A DNA stretch of 64,000 nt, taken from NCBI GenBank assembly GCA_963971575.1, contig OZ020619.1:28896800-28960799 (forward strand), given 5' to 3'. Source of the DNA: Liopterus haemorrhoidalis (Eukaryota > Arthropoda > Insecta > Coleoptera > Dytiscidae). The notes beneath the pieces were generated by a model. That model had not been told where the DNA came from. It worked only from the letters and a program-made list of their open reading frames with translations, and searched no databases. How positions within the stretch are numbered: position 1 is the stretch's first letter; each line of letters starts with the position of its first letter. This document shows, in pieces, positions 53,385-63,162 of the stretch. A program made the position numbers and the translations under genes.

Positions 53385-54230
53385 ACATACATGTTAATGG
53401 CATATTCATGTCAATGACATTTCAAGACAGTGATTTAGAACAGATATTTGTGTTTAAATAAAAAGTTATAAACTGTGCGATTTTTGTTCAATGTCGTTGT
53501 TTTATTGCATATTAAATAATAATAATAATATTCTAAATTTATTCGCATGTCTTTTAACGCATTTATTAACCAAGTTAGGTTTGGTCAATCACTTTTACTT
53601 AATTTATTATGCTCTTTTTTACTGCGTAATTTGTTATTAATGTTACACCGAGTACATGTTGTGGAATTCTATTCTGTAAACAAATATGTTAATAAATAAA
53701 TAAATATTATACAATAAAGATTTATGTTTACTTGTGTCAGTTTGATATTTAATAAATAAAATTTCAAATTAATGGTAAAAAATACTGTAGGTTCGCTCTA
53801 ATAAAATAACATTTCAGTATATAATTATTGTTTTTCTATTGCGCATTCATAAGAGAGTCTTTATTAAATTGAATTGAGTGTAATAATCACATTCATTATG
53901 ACACTAAACATTTTATTTCATAATTGGTAAAATTGGTGTAGTACCTTGCAAATTTTTGAAAACATAATTGATATCTACCTTTAAAATATAATACTGTCAA
54001 ACCAGTCCGACTTTCACACAGCAAATTCCCTAAACGAAAATGTTGTTTCATTATATAATGTAAATTTATTATTTTAAAAGGCATGAAAAAGCTAAATAGT
54101 AGAAATAGTATGAAAAACTCGTTACATACCGCATTTTGCCGCAGTTGTCGATTAAAAAACTCGTCGCTTCAAGACTCGTAATCTCGATGCGTCTGGCAAA
54201 ATCATACCATATGAAACTTGTGTTTTAATA
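53385..54230. other. No gene seen
   Basis: A+T-rich sequence with repeated AATAAATAAATA and ATAATAATAATA. No frame or repeat end was seen. Confidence 0.45.
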
Positions 54231-54448
54231 TACAGTGGATACCGTTTATAACGACATATCGGTTTTTGCGACGAAATTTCAAAGTCGCGGCCAGAAACGT
54301 ATCTTTTTGTACGTAAGACTTATCGCTTATAACGACATAGGATATTACGACAAAATTAATATAACGACGAAAAATGGCTTAAAATTTGGGTTAAATTATC
54401 TTTTATAACGACGTATCACCACAGTCAAACGCGAAAACGGCGAGTTAA

Positions 54449-54930
54449 CCCTTTACCGCATATTGTGCCATATATGGCACATTCCGATTTTTATTTTTTA
54501 TTTTACTTTTAAAACTGAATCAGAACGTTACTTCATGAATGTTCATATATGCCACATACACATCAATGGATCCCTGCAGTATCTCAAGTAATGGGCTGCA
54601 ATAGATTTGAGGATATCAAGCGAAATTTGCACTTCAACGATAACTCTGAATTTATTAAGAAAGGACAACTAGAAGATACGACCTTTTCTTTCAAAAATTC
54701 GAGCACAACTGCTTTTAATCCCTAATGAAGAACACCTAGCAATTAACGAGCAAATAATACGGAATCATTTTCTTTTGTAACATAATGTAGAATCATAATA
54801 TTCCATGTATGGCACAAACCGTAAGTTATTATTTTTTCATAAAAATAATAGTTTATATTTTAAATATATTTTTTAAATTAATTTTTCTATCAATAAGAAC
54901 CAATTCCTAATGCTCACGAATTATTTCAGC
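54449..54930 (+). mobile_element. piggyBac-derived MITE, copy 2
   Basis: TTAA at 54445-54448 is followed by CCCTTTACCGCATATTGTG. The + strand carries the same fragment of piggyBac transposase (NRFEDIKRNLHFNDNSEFIK) as copy 1 at 26722-27216. The right end is missing: the match stops at TTATTTCAGC, where the LINE begins. Confidence 0.85.
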
Positions 54931-55870
54931 AAAAAAACCAGCTTAGTTGCCTATTTTCTATGGATTTATCTATTGCCTCTATGTTAAGTTCTTTCCTTAT
55001 CTCCGTACTTTTAATTCTATCAATTTTGGTCACTCCTTTCACCCTTCTTAAATACTTCATTTCTGCAGCTTGTATTTTATTCTTTTCCCTTCTTGAAAGT
55101 GTCCACGTTTCGCATCCGAAAGTCAGTACCGGTCTGTATATTGTTTTAAATATATTTATTTTTGCCTCTTTTGTTATTTCTTTTTTGTTAATAAGAGTAC
55201 TATTTATATCATAGTAGAGTTTCATTGCTTTCTCAATTCTTGTGTTTATCTCCATTCCCTGTTTTCCATCATCTCGTATATCTACTCCTAAATATTTGAT
55301 ATTCTTGACTTGATCTATGTTCGTGTCCTCTATTCTTATATTCAAGTCTTCATCTGCTCCAATAATCATAACTTTAGTCTTACTTTTGTTCATTGTCATA
55401 TTATATTCTTTGAATGTTTTATTCCATATATTGAGATTTTCTTGCAATTCGTTTCTTCCTTTTGCTATTATTACTACGTCATCTGCAAATACTCCTTCCG
55501 ATATTTGTTATTCGCATGTTCCTGTATCCAATTCTGAATTTAGACGTTTCTTTTTTACTCTTATTTATAATTTCGGCCATCAAAGTTATAAAGAGTGTAG
55601 GACTTAATCCTCCTCCCTGTCTTAATCCTTCTGCAGTTACGAAAGTGCTCGACTCTCTGTTGTTATATATTACGGCATTGCGGTTGTTTTCGTATATCTT
55701 TTTTAATAATCTGATTATTTTATTACTTATTCCTCGATTTTCTAATATATTCCATAGTGTTTTCCGTGGAACTCTATCGAAAGCTTTCTCTAGATCGATA
55801 AAACCTAGATATACTTTTGTGTTATGTTTACTCTTTTCTAACATAAATAAAATGTACATATTTTGCAACT
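54930..55870 (-). pseudogene. LINE reverse transcriptase fragment
   Basis: On the minus strand: VYLGFIDLEKAFDRVPRKTL with the first catalytic D, AEGLRQGGGLSPTLFITLMA, FADDVVIIAKGRNELQENL with the DD, MNKSKTKVMIIG, IKYLGVDIRDDG, then RPVLTFGCETWTL and NRQLSWF. This is the palm-to-thumb region of a non-LTR reverse transcriptase. One frameshift near 55480 separates the two frames (54926-55447, 55479-55868). Both ends are cut off. It belongs to a different family from the 22.6-kb and 34.5-kb copies. Confidence 0.9.
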
Positions 55871-55951
55871 TTAATAATAATAATAAATAATAAATATATT
55901 TTATTTAGCCCTTCATTGGTCCCTTCAACGTCGTTATAAACGATATCCATG

Positions 55952-56759
55952 CCGAAATTCAATTTTCCCGCAAAAATAAATCTAGTTATTTTTCTGCTAA
56001 TTTGTTATAGCGTAAATATGACTTCTGAATTTACTCCTTCTGGTTTAAAAAAAGACCATAGGTATAGTTTCATATAATATAAATTTGGTTGATTTAATTA
56101 CGTTTGCTCAATATTTCAAATTATAATATTGTTAATATTCCCCACCTACTATAAGTATTATTGTTGTTTATCCAACATATCTAATCACTTTAGATTACAT
56201 ATTTCTACATCAAGTGCAGCAGTCATTTCCTGTAAATTCTTGAACGCGCACCATGTAATAACTTCAGACGTGGAATTATTCTCCCATGCAGCTTCAGGCA
56301 TTTTATAATAACAATACTTTATCTAATGTTATATTGAGTTTGGTTTGTTTTATTTTTAAGCATGACTCATGATTTTCACGTGAGAATTAGTTTTAATGTA
56401 CTTTTCAGTTTCATTTTAATTTGGTTTTCTTGTACAGTGCTGAATGGTTTAATGAAATTACTGTACACGAGAGGAAAGTAAAAGGTTTTGATATTGCGTT
56501 TTAATTAGATGAGCAGGAATTTTATACTAAATAATAAAAAATGTGATAGCAGGTCGATAATAAACAGTTGGAAATGACTTTACGAACAGACCTACATATG
56601 TCATTTATATTTAAAACACGGCTACCCAAATTTTTTCCGTTATTACTGAAAACTAATTCTTGCAAATGCATGTAATTGTAAATAATCAAATTGCATTACA
56701 GACGCTACTAATAGATACATAATACGTACGACATAGCAAATTGTAACTTCATTCTATAA
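55952..56759. other. No gene seen
   Basis: A+T-rich sequence without frames or known ends. Confidence 0.45.
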
Positions 56760-57043
56760 TAGTTATTTATGCAATTAGTCTGTAGGTAAAGGTTGTATTT
56801 TTAATCAAGGGCGAATTTTCGAATATGCGTCAGCCGAGTGCCGAAAATGGTAGCACGAAAAGAGTCCTACATACGTATTGCATAATACATTTTTTCTAAC
56901 ACCGAAATTCTTAATAAAACATCAGGATTCAGACAAACAGAATTGGATAATAATGAGTGACATTTGGTATAAACCATTTTTGTACTTAGTACTTACCAAA
57001 ACTGAACACAAGATGGCAGACAATGTCCATAATGTATGAGGTA
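56760..57043 (+). repeat. Dispersed repeat R2, copy 2
   Basis: Shares TTATTTATGCAATTAGT, AAAATGGTAGCACGA, ACATTTTTTCTAACACC and ACTGAACACAAGATGGC with copy 1 at 19265-19492. It is cut after ATGAGGTA by MITE M1 and resumes at 57191 with AAATTAATAAATA. Confidence 0.75.
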
Positions 57044-57190
57044 TAGTCGGTTTCTTTGGTTTAAGCGGAACTAAATTTTCAGTGCTAGTAGCTTTTAATG
57101 GTCGAATGAAGCTTTTGATCGGTTTGTTTAGAAAAAGCCCATTTAAATCGTTAAAAAGTTTCCTTCCGCTTAAACGTTTAGAATAGCCTA
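57044..57190. mobile_element. TA-flanked MITE (family M1), copy 2
   Basis: The left end TAGTCGGTTTCTTTGGTTTA continues AGCGGAACTA. The right end reads TTCCGCTTAAACGTTTAG then AATAGCCTA. TA flanks both (57042-57043, 57191-57192). It is 147 bp; the core matches copy 1 (GAAGCTTTTGATC, GTTTAGAAAAAGCCCA). Confidence 0.87.
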
Positions 57191-57559
57191 TAAAATTAAT
57201 AAATAAGTACTAGCGAAACGGGACACCGTCATTATTTTCTTTATTATTAGAGATACAAAAAATTACTAAATAAAAAAGTTGTAGGAAACTAAGGGGGACA
57301 TCTGTTTATAGAAAATATTTTTTTAAACCAGTGGTTCTCATGCTAGAGCACAAATTTATATATTTTTAAATAGGATTATACATATTTTGAAATCATATTT
57401 TAAAATATGTATATTTTTATTTTAAAATCAACTGAAATTTAAAAAAAAAAAATAAATAATATTGATGTAAAGAATAAAGACTTTAATTAGTCCCTATAAA
57501 TAATTTTGTCTGATTTTCTAATTTCTATTATTTTCTAAACATAATTCCATTCAATAAAT

Positions 57560-57690
57560 TATAATAGGTTCCCAACGCCTAGATAGCCGTATAAGGGCGT
57601 ATAAAGCGAGAAGGTAAGTTCTCCGTTTCTAGTCCGCCGATCATACATATGAAAGCCACGTGGTCAGTGTGACTTTTCTACCGGTCCTAT
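57560..57690 (+). repeat. Dispersed repeat R3, copy 2
   Basis: AATAGGTTCCCAACGCCTAG, AAGTTCTCCGTTTCTAGTCC and CACGTGGTCAGTGTGAC are in the same order as on the minus strand at 50955-51080. Confidence 0.75.
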
Positions 57691-57699
57691 TATCCCTGT

Positions 57700-57862
57700 A
57701 TGAACAGGTACTCATTTATAAGTATTACATACTTGAGGCTGAGTCGACCCCAGAGCTGTCTGCACAATATCGGAAGATAAAAATCCGAAGGAGGTGGGAG
57801 GTATCGAACCAGCATCCCTGTGCTCCATAGGCAACCGTCTTACCACGGAGCCACGACAACTC
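57700..57862 (-). repeat. tRNA-derived SINE, family 3
   Basis: On the minus strand GTCGTGGCTCCGTGGTAAGA holds an A-box-like TGGCTCCGTGG and GATGCTGGTTCGATACCTCC holds a B-box (GGTTCGATACC). About 70 bases of tRNA-like head are followed by an unrelated body (TTCGGATTTTTATCTTCCG). No other copy was found in the window. The head could be read as a tRNA gene, but the acceptor stem does not pair cleanly. Confidence 0.72.
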
Positions 57863-58196
57863 ATATTCAATTCCATTCAATATAAAACAGATTCAGAAGT
57901 AGCATTAATTAATTGTTTCTCGTTTAAAATTTTTGAGATGTCAATCGGTTTTCTCACAATACATTTTTTAAGGATATGTAAGGAGACAAAATGTTTATGT
58001 TTGAATTAAAAAAAAAAAAATTTATAGTCTAATTTAAAAAAATATATCTTTTCGCTCTAATTTGAGAACCACTGGTTTAATAAAAAAAAAAACTTTTATA
58101 AGCAGATGTCCCACTAGCTCTCCTACAACTTTGTTATTTAGTATTTTTTTGTATATCTAATAATAAAGAAAATAATGGCAGTGCCCCGTTTCGCTA

Positions 58197-59552
58197 TTAA
58201 ACCCTGTAGATGATTACTAATTTTATTTCAGATTGTTCATTTTGTATAAGAAAAATATAATCTGTGGGGATTAGACGCACTGTTAACAAGCGGTTATACT
58301 TGATATGGTTCATCCGTTTATAAAATATAATAAAAGATAAAACTATGCACTACGTTGGTACGAATAGTTCAAATACGTTATTGATAATTTACATAGAATT
58401 ATTTGAATTAGCTATATATTTGTTTATCAGTTCGCTATCGATAGAACGGCCATGGAAATTCACGCCGACCTTAACGCTTCTCCGAATCTCGGAAAAACAC
58501 AGAAACTGATTTTTTTATGGCTATCGTTTTAATCACCTGAAACGTGTAAAAACGTAATATGAGATCGAAAAAAATGCCTCCAATTTTATTTATATAGATA
58601 GATAACATTCTACATTCGAGTCTGCTTTTGTAAGGCGATAATTAAATTTCTAGAAAATTCGTCATACAGGTACCTGCAAGTTGTAAAACAATTTAAACCC
58701 CTCATAAATACCTATTTACGGTTTATTTGCCTAAGTACCTTTAACAGGTGTATAACTGGTCAATTATATAATAAGGATTATATAGGAAGGTAAGGCCTTC
58801 CTATACAAATCGTTCCATTATGCTTGGATCCCTTTAAAGCGCGGAGATAACATTTAAACCTCTCGAGATTTGAATGGGGATATTCCAAACCTCGACCAGA
58901 CATCGTATACCTGACGTCGTGAAGTTTTCTCATAGACGGAGAAGTTTGCTTTGTTTGGGAGTATTTAAATTTATGATAATATTATTCAGAACTGCAGTTA
59001 CTTGTTCTTGGAAAGTGTGGATCGATTGTCATTACAACTACAGAGTTAATCCTGGTTTATAAAAGACGTATAGCACAAATGCGATGGTCGCATAGCTGCA
59101 TAAGGTCAAAAAACGTAGAAAGATGTCGGCGACTAAAGGTGCTGTTCAGCCAACGCCGACCGACAATAATAAATATATCTTTACTTTCAAATGTATCGGG
59201 ACAGGTAGAAAGAGATTTTCGGCACTTGAAGGCATGGATCATGCGCTTATAAGTAAACAGGAATCTTTTAAACCTATTTTATCAGCTTACAAGAAGCTGG
59301 CAGTAACTTCTTTTGATATTTTGTTGATTTTTTTATTTAATTTATAGGGAACCACTGGTATTTCACAGCTATCATTCTCTTTAATGTAGTGAACTACCGA
59401 AGTTTACAATTATTTACCGCCAGAATAAATTTTAATATTTTGTTATGAATTTATTTTACATTGCATGATATACACTTGCAAGCAGGTACAAAAACATTCA
59501 CTCTAAACCAGGCCATTTTTAATGAAAAAATTTCCATAAACCGTCGCCGGTA
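58197..59552. other. No gene seen
   Basis: Contains only short frames. AGGGAACCACTGG near 59348 looks like a hAT right end without a partner. The frame at 59123-59347 ends at that point and shows no domain I know. Confidence 0.35.
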
Positions 59553-59760
59553 ATGATCTTTGGACTAGCCCACCGAGACACCGGACATTTTCCCAGTGGG
59601 CCAAATCCGATAAGACCGATTTTTGAATCAATGGGGCCGGTCCTTAAATCAATGAGGCCGGCTCTAGACCACGTAGGGCCGATTTATTCCAATTTTCCAG
59701 AGCCGAAAAAAATTGCCAGTCCGCTACTGTCCATAGCACAAGTGCATTGCAAGGCTCAAT
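59553..59760 (+). repeat. GC-richer block with short internal repeats
   Basis: The segment is less A+T-rich than its surroundings and contains AATCAATGGGGCCGGTCC then AATCAATGAGGCCGGCTC, a ~23-bp unit repeated about twice, plus GCCCACCGAGACACCGGAC. A 69-codon frame spans it but shows no motif. It is probably a transposon fragment of unknown type. Confidence 0.35.
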
Positions 59761-59900
59761 AACGTAATGAATGACTTTCGTTTATCTATTTATAATAAGA
59801 ACATATGTTTAAAATAAATAGAACAATGAAAGTAAGTAATTCATTATGTTATGGGGTCGTAATGTTATGGATCTATTACAAACCAGGCTTTAAGCATTAA

Positions 59901-60035
59901 GCCTGGTTTAAAATAGATAAGCAAAAAAATTACACTACTTTCTTTGTTCTGTTTATTACAAACACATGTTTTGAAGATGTCAAACCCATTGCCTAATACT
60001 TATGCGTTATGTTATGGAGTTATTATAAACCAGGC
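59901..60035. mobile_element. 135-bp TTAA MITE
   Basis: Ends GCCTGGTTTA and TAAACCAGGC are perfect inverted repeats. TTAA flanks both (59897-59900, 60036-60039). Another inverted copy of the end (AAACCAGGCTT) lies immediately upstream at 59880-59890, making a hairpin with the left end. The TTAA target suits piggyBac- or Kolobok-type movement. Confidence 0.85.
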
Positions 60036-60074
60036 TTAACTATTGTGTTTATAAGGAAATTGCATAAAAATATG

Positions 60075-60215
60075 TGAGGTTGTTTTTTTTTTTTTTCATT
60101 TATTTATATCACATTAATGGCCTTTGCTACTATGGCAATTAGCAAGGACAATTCCATTTTTTCGTGAAAATTCCATTCCTGAACGGGATTCGAACCGAGA
60201 CCTAAGCAACTCAAT
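60075..60215 (-). repeat. tRNA-derived SINE, family 1, copy 2
   Basis: On the plus strand a T-run (60081-60096) is followed by ATGGCCTTTGCTACTATGG, AATTAGCAAGGACAATTCC and GAACGGGATTCGAACCGAGA, the same order as the SINE at 17060-17205. The B-box is intact (GGTTCGAATCCC on the minus strand). The A-box end is missing. Confidence 0.82.
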
Positions 60216-62177
60216 TCGCAGTTCAAAGCATTCAAAATATTCAAAACAAACTGACAAAATTAAAGTTTCCTTCCATGCTTGTGATTGGATCAAATTAGTA
60301 GTTTTAACTCAAGATTATTAAAGTAAAGGTTGTCTCGTAACTTCTGACCAATCAGAGCGTGGGAAGGAATGCGTCACACGTCATGCGTAGTTCAAACTAG
60401 CATACAAAATTAATATAGATGTTGCACGTTTTTAAATATTTGTATTGACTATTGACATAATAGATATTTATATCAAGACAGTTCTACTGAATAAATTATA
60501 AATAAAAACCTTAGGAAATTTTATACTGATTTATATAAAATTTAAGGTGATGGGTATTTTGTATTATAGTTCATAAATAACAATAAAATAGAATACAAAT
60601 ATAATTTTAGGTACAATTAAATCAAAATAGAAAAACAAATTGTTATAATAATATAGTAATTAATAAAATTGGAGGTTATATCTGTTTTTAAAAACGGCTG
60701 GACGTATTTTAACGAAATTTGATACAATATAGTAGAACCAGGATCAAAAATAGGCATGGTATCTCAAAATTGTCTTTCTTAGGGGGTGTTTCTGGTACTA
60801 ATAAGCCTAACATATTTCCTTAATAAACAGAACTATCTTAACAGAAAAAACTATACAATAAAAATTGTTTATAAGAAAACAAATCTTATTTGTTCTATGC
60901 ATTTTTTCAATTTGATGAATTTACGAGACAACAATAATCTTGGTTTTAACTAAAATATATGTGATGTACCTATATAAAATCGTGAAAAGTAAAAATGTTA
61001 AAACCATGTAAGTACATTAAAACCACACACCAATTTGTTACACAGAACGCTTCTATGGTTTTCCAAAGCATATATAAGTTAAATAATTTAAAACTAAAAA
61101 AATTAAACCGATTAGAGCTGAATTTAGACGTCTAAATGGACCTTAACTAATCACAGTAGAATACACGACTTGGTTTAGCAACTGACTTTGAGCAATGATT
61201 CAAAATAAACAGAAGAATGAATACACATTCATAGCTGTAAAATCAACGTATCAGCTAAATCTTCAGAACGGTGCAATTTTTCAACTCGGAGAATGCGTTA
61301 AATCCTATGTTAAAGACGGTTCACATAGCCCCAAACCTGACAAATTTTCATGGTATTGGTCATCATGATATTTATATTTTTTATAAATTGTCAGGTAATT
61401 TCCTGAACAGGTTTACTGTAGGTAGAAGTACAATATTTATACGTAATATTGCTTTTCGAAACCATAATTTCCTTTTATGGTAATGTCATCCTATTCTCCG
61501 TTCAAATCTAATTGTGCAACAACGCTTTTAAACATCAGGGGACACAATTGAGTTAAATTAATTTTCTCCTCTATTCAAATACTAAAACTATTTAACAGTT
61601 TACGTTCTGAAGAATATCGCAAACAGGGAACTAATTAACGAACTAATCTCATCAAGAGAGTATGGGCTTTTAAAACAAGTTTCGTCATGGATATAAATCT
61701 AAATATTGTTAATACAATTTAAACAAGCTTAAAGTTGTTATTTTAAACACACTTGTTCATTTTTACAAGGCCTCCAAAGTCAAGCGATGTTAAAATAAAC
61801 AAGATGTGTTCAGAATCACAAGGTTTTACAAAAAATATATATATTTCCTGTGCCTATGATAACGAACAAAATATTTTCAAAATGATTTTGATATGATTTT
61901 CACAAAAAAGTGACAAAAAACTTTTGTCCCTACCTGTATCGTCCAGTGTGGCTGGTTTAAAAATAATAAAAAATGCAGAGTACTGCACATCAGGCCAGTA
62001 ACTAAGACATGCTGAAAGCAGCGCCCCCGCGAGATCAACTATGTATAGGGATTTGCAGCTAAGCACCCTACCATCTGGTGAGTGTTTCATGAACTTATAT
62101 GCGACAGATAACATTTCGTTTTGTCTATTGGTTTTGTATGAAGTTTGTTTTTACAGTTTTATTATAATCATAGAAAA
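60216..62177. other. No gene seen
   Basis: A+T-rich throughout. Near 60690, AAAACGGCTGGACGTATT is a phrase typical of insect interspersed repeats. The minus frame at 61854-62114 (86 codons) lies over a less A+T-rich patch (GCAGCGCCCCCGCGAGATC) and has no recognised family. Confidence 0.4.
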
Positions 62178-62412
62178 ATGTATAATACATATTGTTGTGT
62201 GCCTATGTGCAATTCATTGAAAAGAAGAAATCCGGAAATATCGTTTTAATTTGTTTCCACCAATATGAGACACCGTACGGTTCTAAACAAAATTGGGAAA
62301 GCAAGAGGTTAGGAATCGACGCGATGTTAAGATAAACATTTTAAAAATTGGAAAAATAGTGAGCGCTTTTATGAAAGTTTGCTCATTACATTTTAATGAT
62401 AGTGACTAGAAA
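62178..62412 (+). pseudogene. THAP-type zinc finger remnant
   Basis: From ATG at 62178 the frame reads MYNTYCCVPMCNSLKRRNPE, the start of a THAP domain (C-x2-4-C after a short N-terminus). A stop follows ISF. In another frame the end of the domain is visible: IVSAFMKVCSLHFNDSD, with the C-x2-H pair (CSLH) that completes the C2CH zinc site. The middle, including the family's invariant W, is frameshifted. THAP domains bind DNA and occur in P-element-type transposases and in host regulators. With no downstream transposase visible, its origin is open. Confidence 0.6.
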
Positions 62413-63162
62413 TAATATTTTCAATTTTGTATTTATTACGCATATCTTGAAAATTCCTGTTATTGTGTGTGGGTTTGATAATGCACAAATCTGTATAAAT
62501 CTTTATGAACTCTCTGTTTTTCTCAGTGACCCCACACAATATTATATGTCCAGCATTGTAGATTTATACCCCTTCGTAAACAACACGGGAATTATTATTT
62601 AAACCCCCAATATAATTAAAATAATCGACAACGGAAAACTGTGCCGCCATAACTTAAAACCAGATTACAAAATGTAGTATTTAAGATGTTTACAAGTAAT
62701 GTCTCTTAAAAAAAATGTCCTCACAGTACGTGTGTATACTTACTTGATTATAAAATTTTAAAACAAAATCAGAAAACCGCATACAATTATTTATTTTTTG
62801 TCGTTTTTTGATACACTTTTCGCTATTATTTACTAGTAAATGTCAAGTGGTGGTATCTGTTTAAGAATGGTTTCAAAAATATCCGCGTGGCGCTTCGATC
62901 TTAAAATTTTTCCCCTATAGGATGCAAATTTTTTAGTTGCCTCCGTGCTCACTTTGAATTTTGAATTTCTCTTTCGCTCCGATCGTAATTTGAATTTTTT
63001 AAACAAAATGTGTGAAATGTCCTCTGCTGAAGCAGAACCATGAAATTTAGAATCGACTTGGTGACTCGGTGGAAATAATAATTAATAATAATGAGGATTT
63101 GGAATCTACCAGTTACGACTCGTACTTAACACTATTGACTAAAATAAATTTAGTTTATGCTA
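62413..63162. other. No gene seen
   Basis: A+T-rich with a patch near 62885-63000 (CGCGTGGCGCTTCGATC, TTTCGCTCCGATCGTAATT). No frame or repeat was identified. Confidence 0.4.

Larger units (their letters stand above)
54233..55951. mobile_element. pogo-like shell with nested insertions
   Basis: The left end CAGTGGATACCGTTTATAAC then GACATAT, and the right end GTCGTTATAAACGATATCCATG, are inverted with few changes. TA precedes the left end. The left part repeats TATAACGACATA motifs several times. A piggyBac MITE and then a LINE fragment fill the interior, so the shell itself is only about 0.3 kb and carries no gene. Confidence 0.72.
57211..58196. repeat. Long inverted repeat (~165-bp arms)
   Basis: The left arm (57211 to about 57375) and the right arm (about 58040-58196) are inverted copies: TAGCGAAACGGG, ATTATTTTCTTTATTATTAG, AAGTTGTAGGA, GACATCTG-TTATA and TTAAACCAGTGGTTCTCA. 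The innermost part looks like a hAT terminus (CAGTGGTTCTCA at 57329 and its inverse at 58063-58074). The middle holds repeat R3 and a SINE. It is either a large foldback element or a small element with unusually long ends. Confidence 0.88.

Noticed and set aside
57790..57862. Possible tRNA gene on the minus strand
   Set aside because: The acceptor stem does not pair well and an unrelated tail follows; treated as SINE family 3.
61854..62114. 86-codon minus frame over a less A+T-rich patch
   Set aside because: No known domain, no start context or splice evidence; it could not be distinguished from chance.
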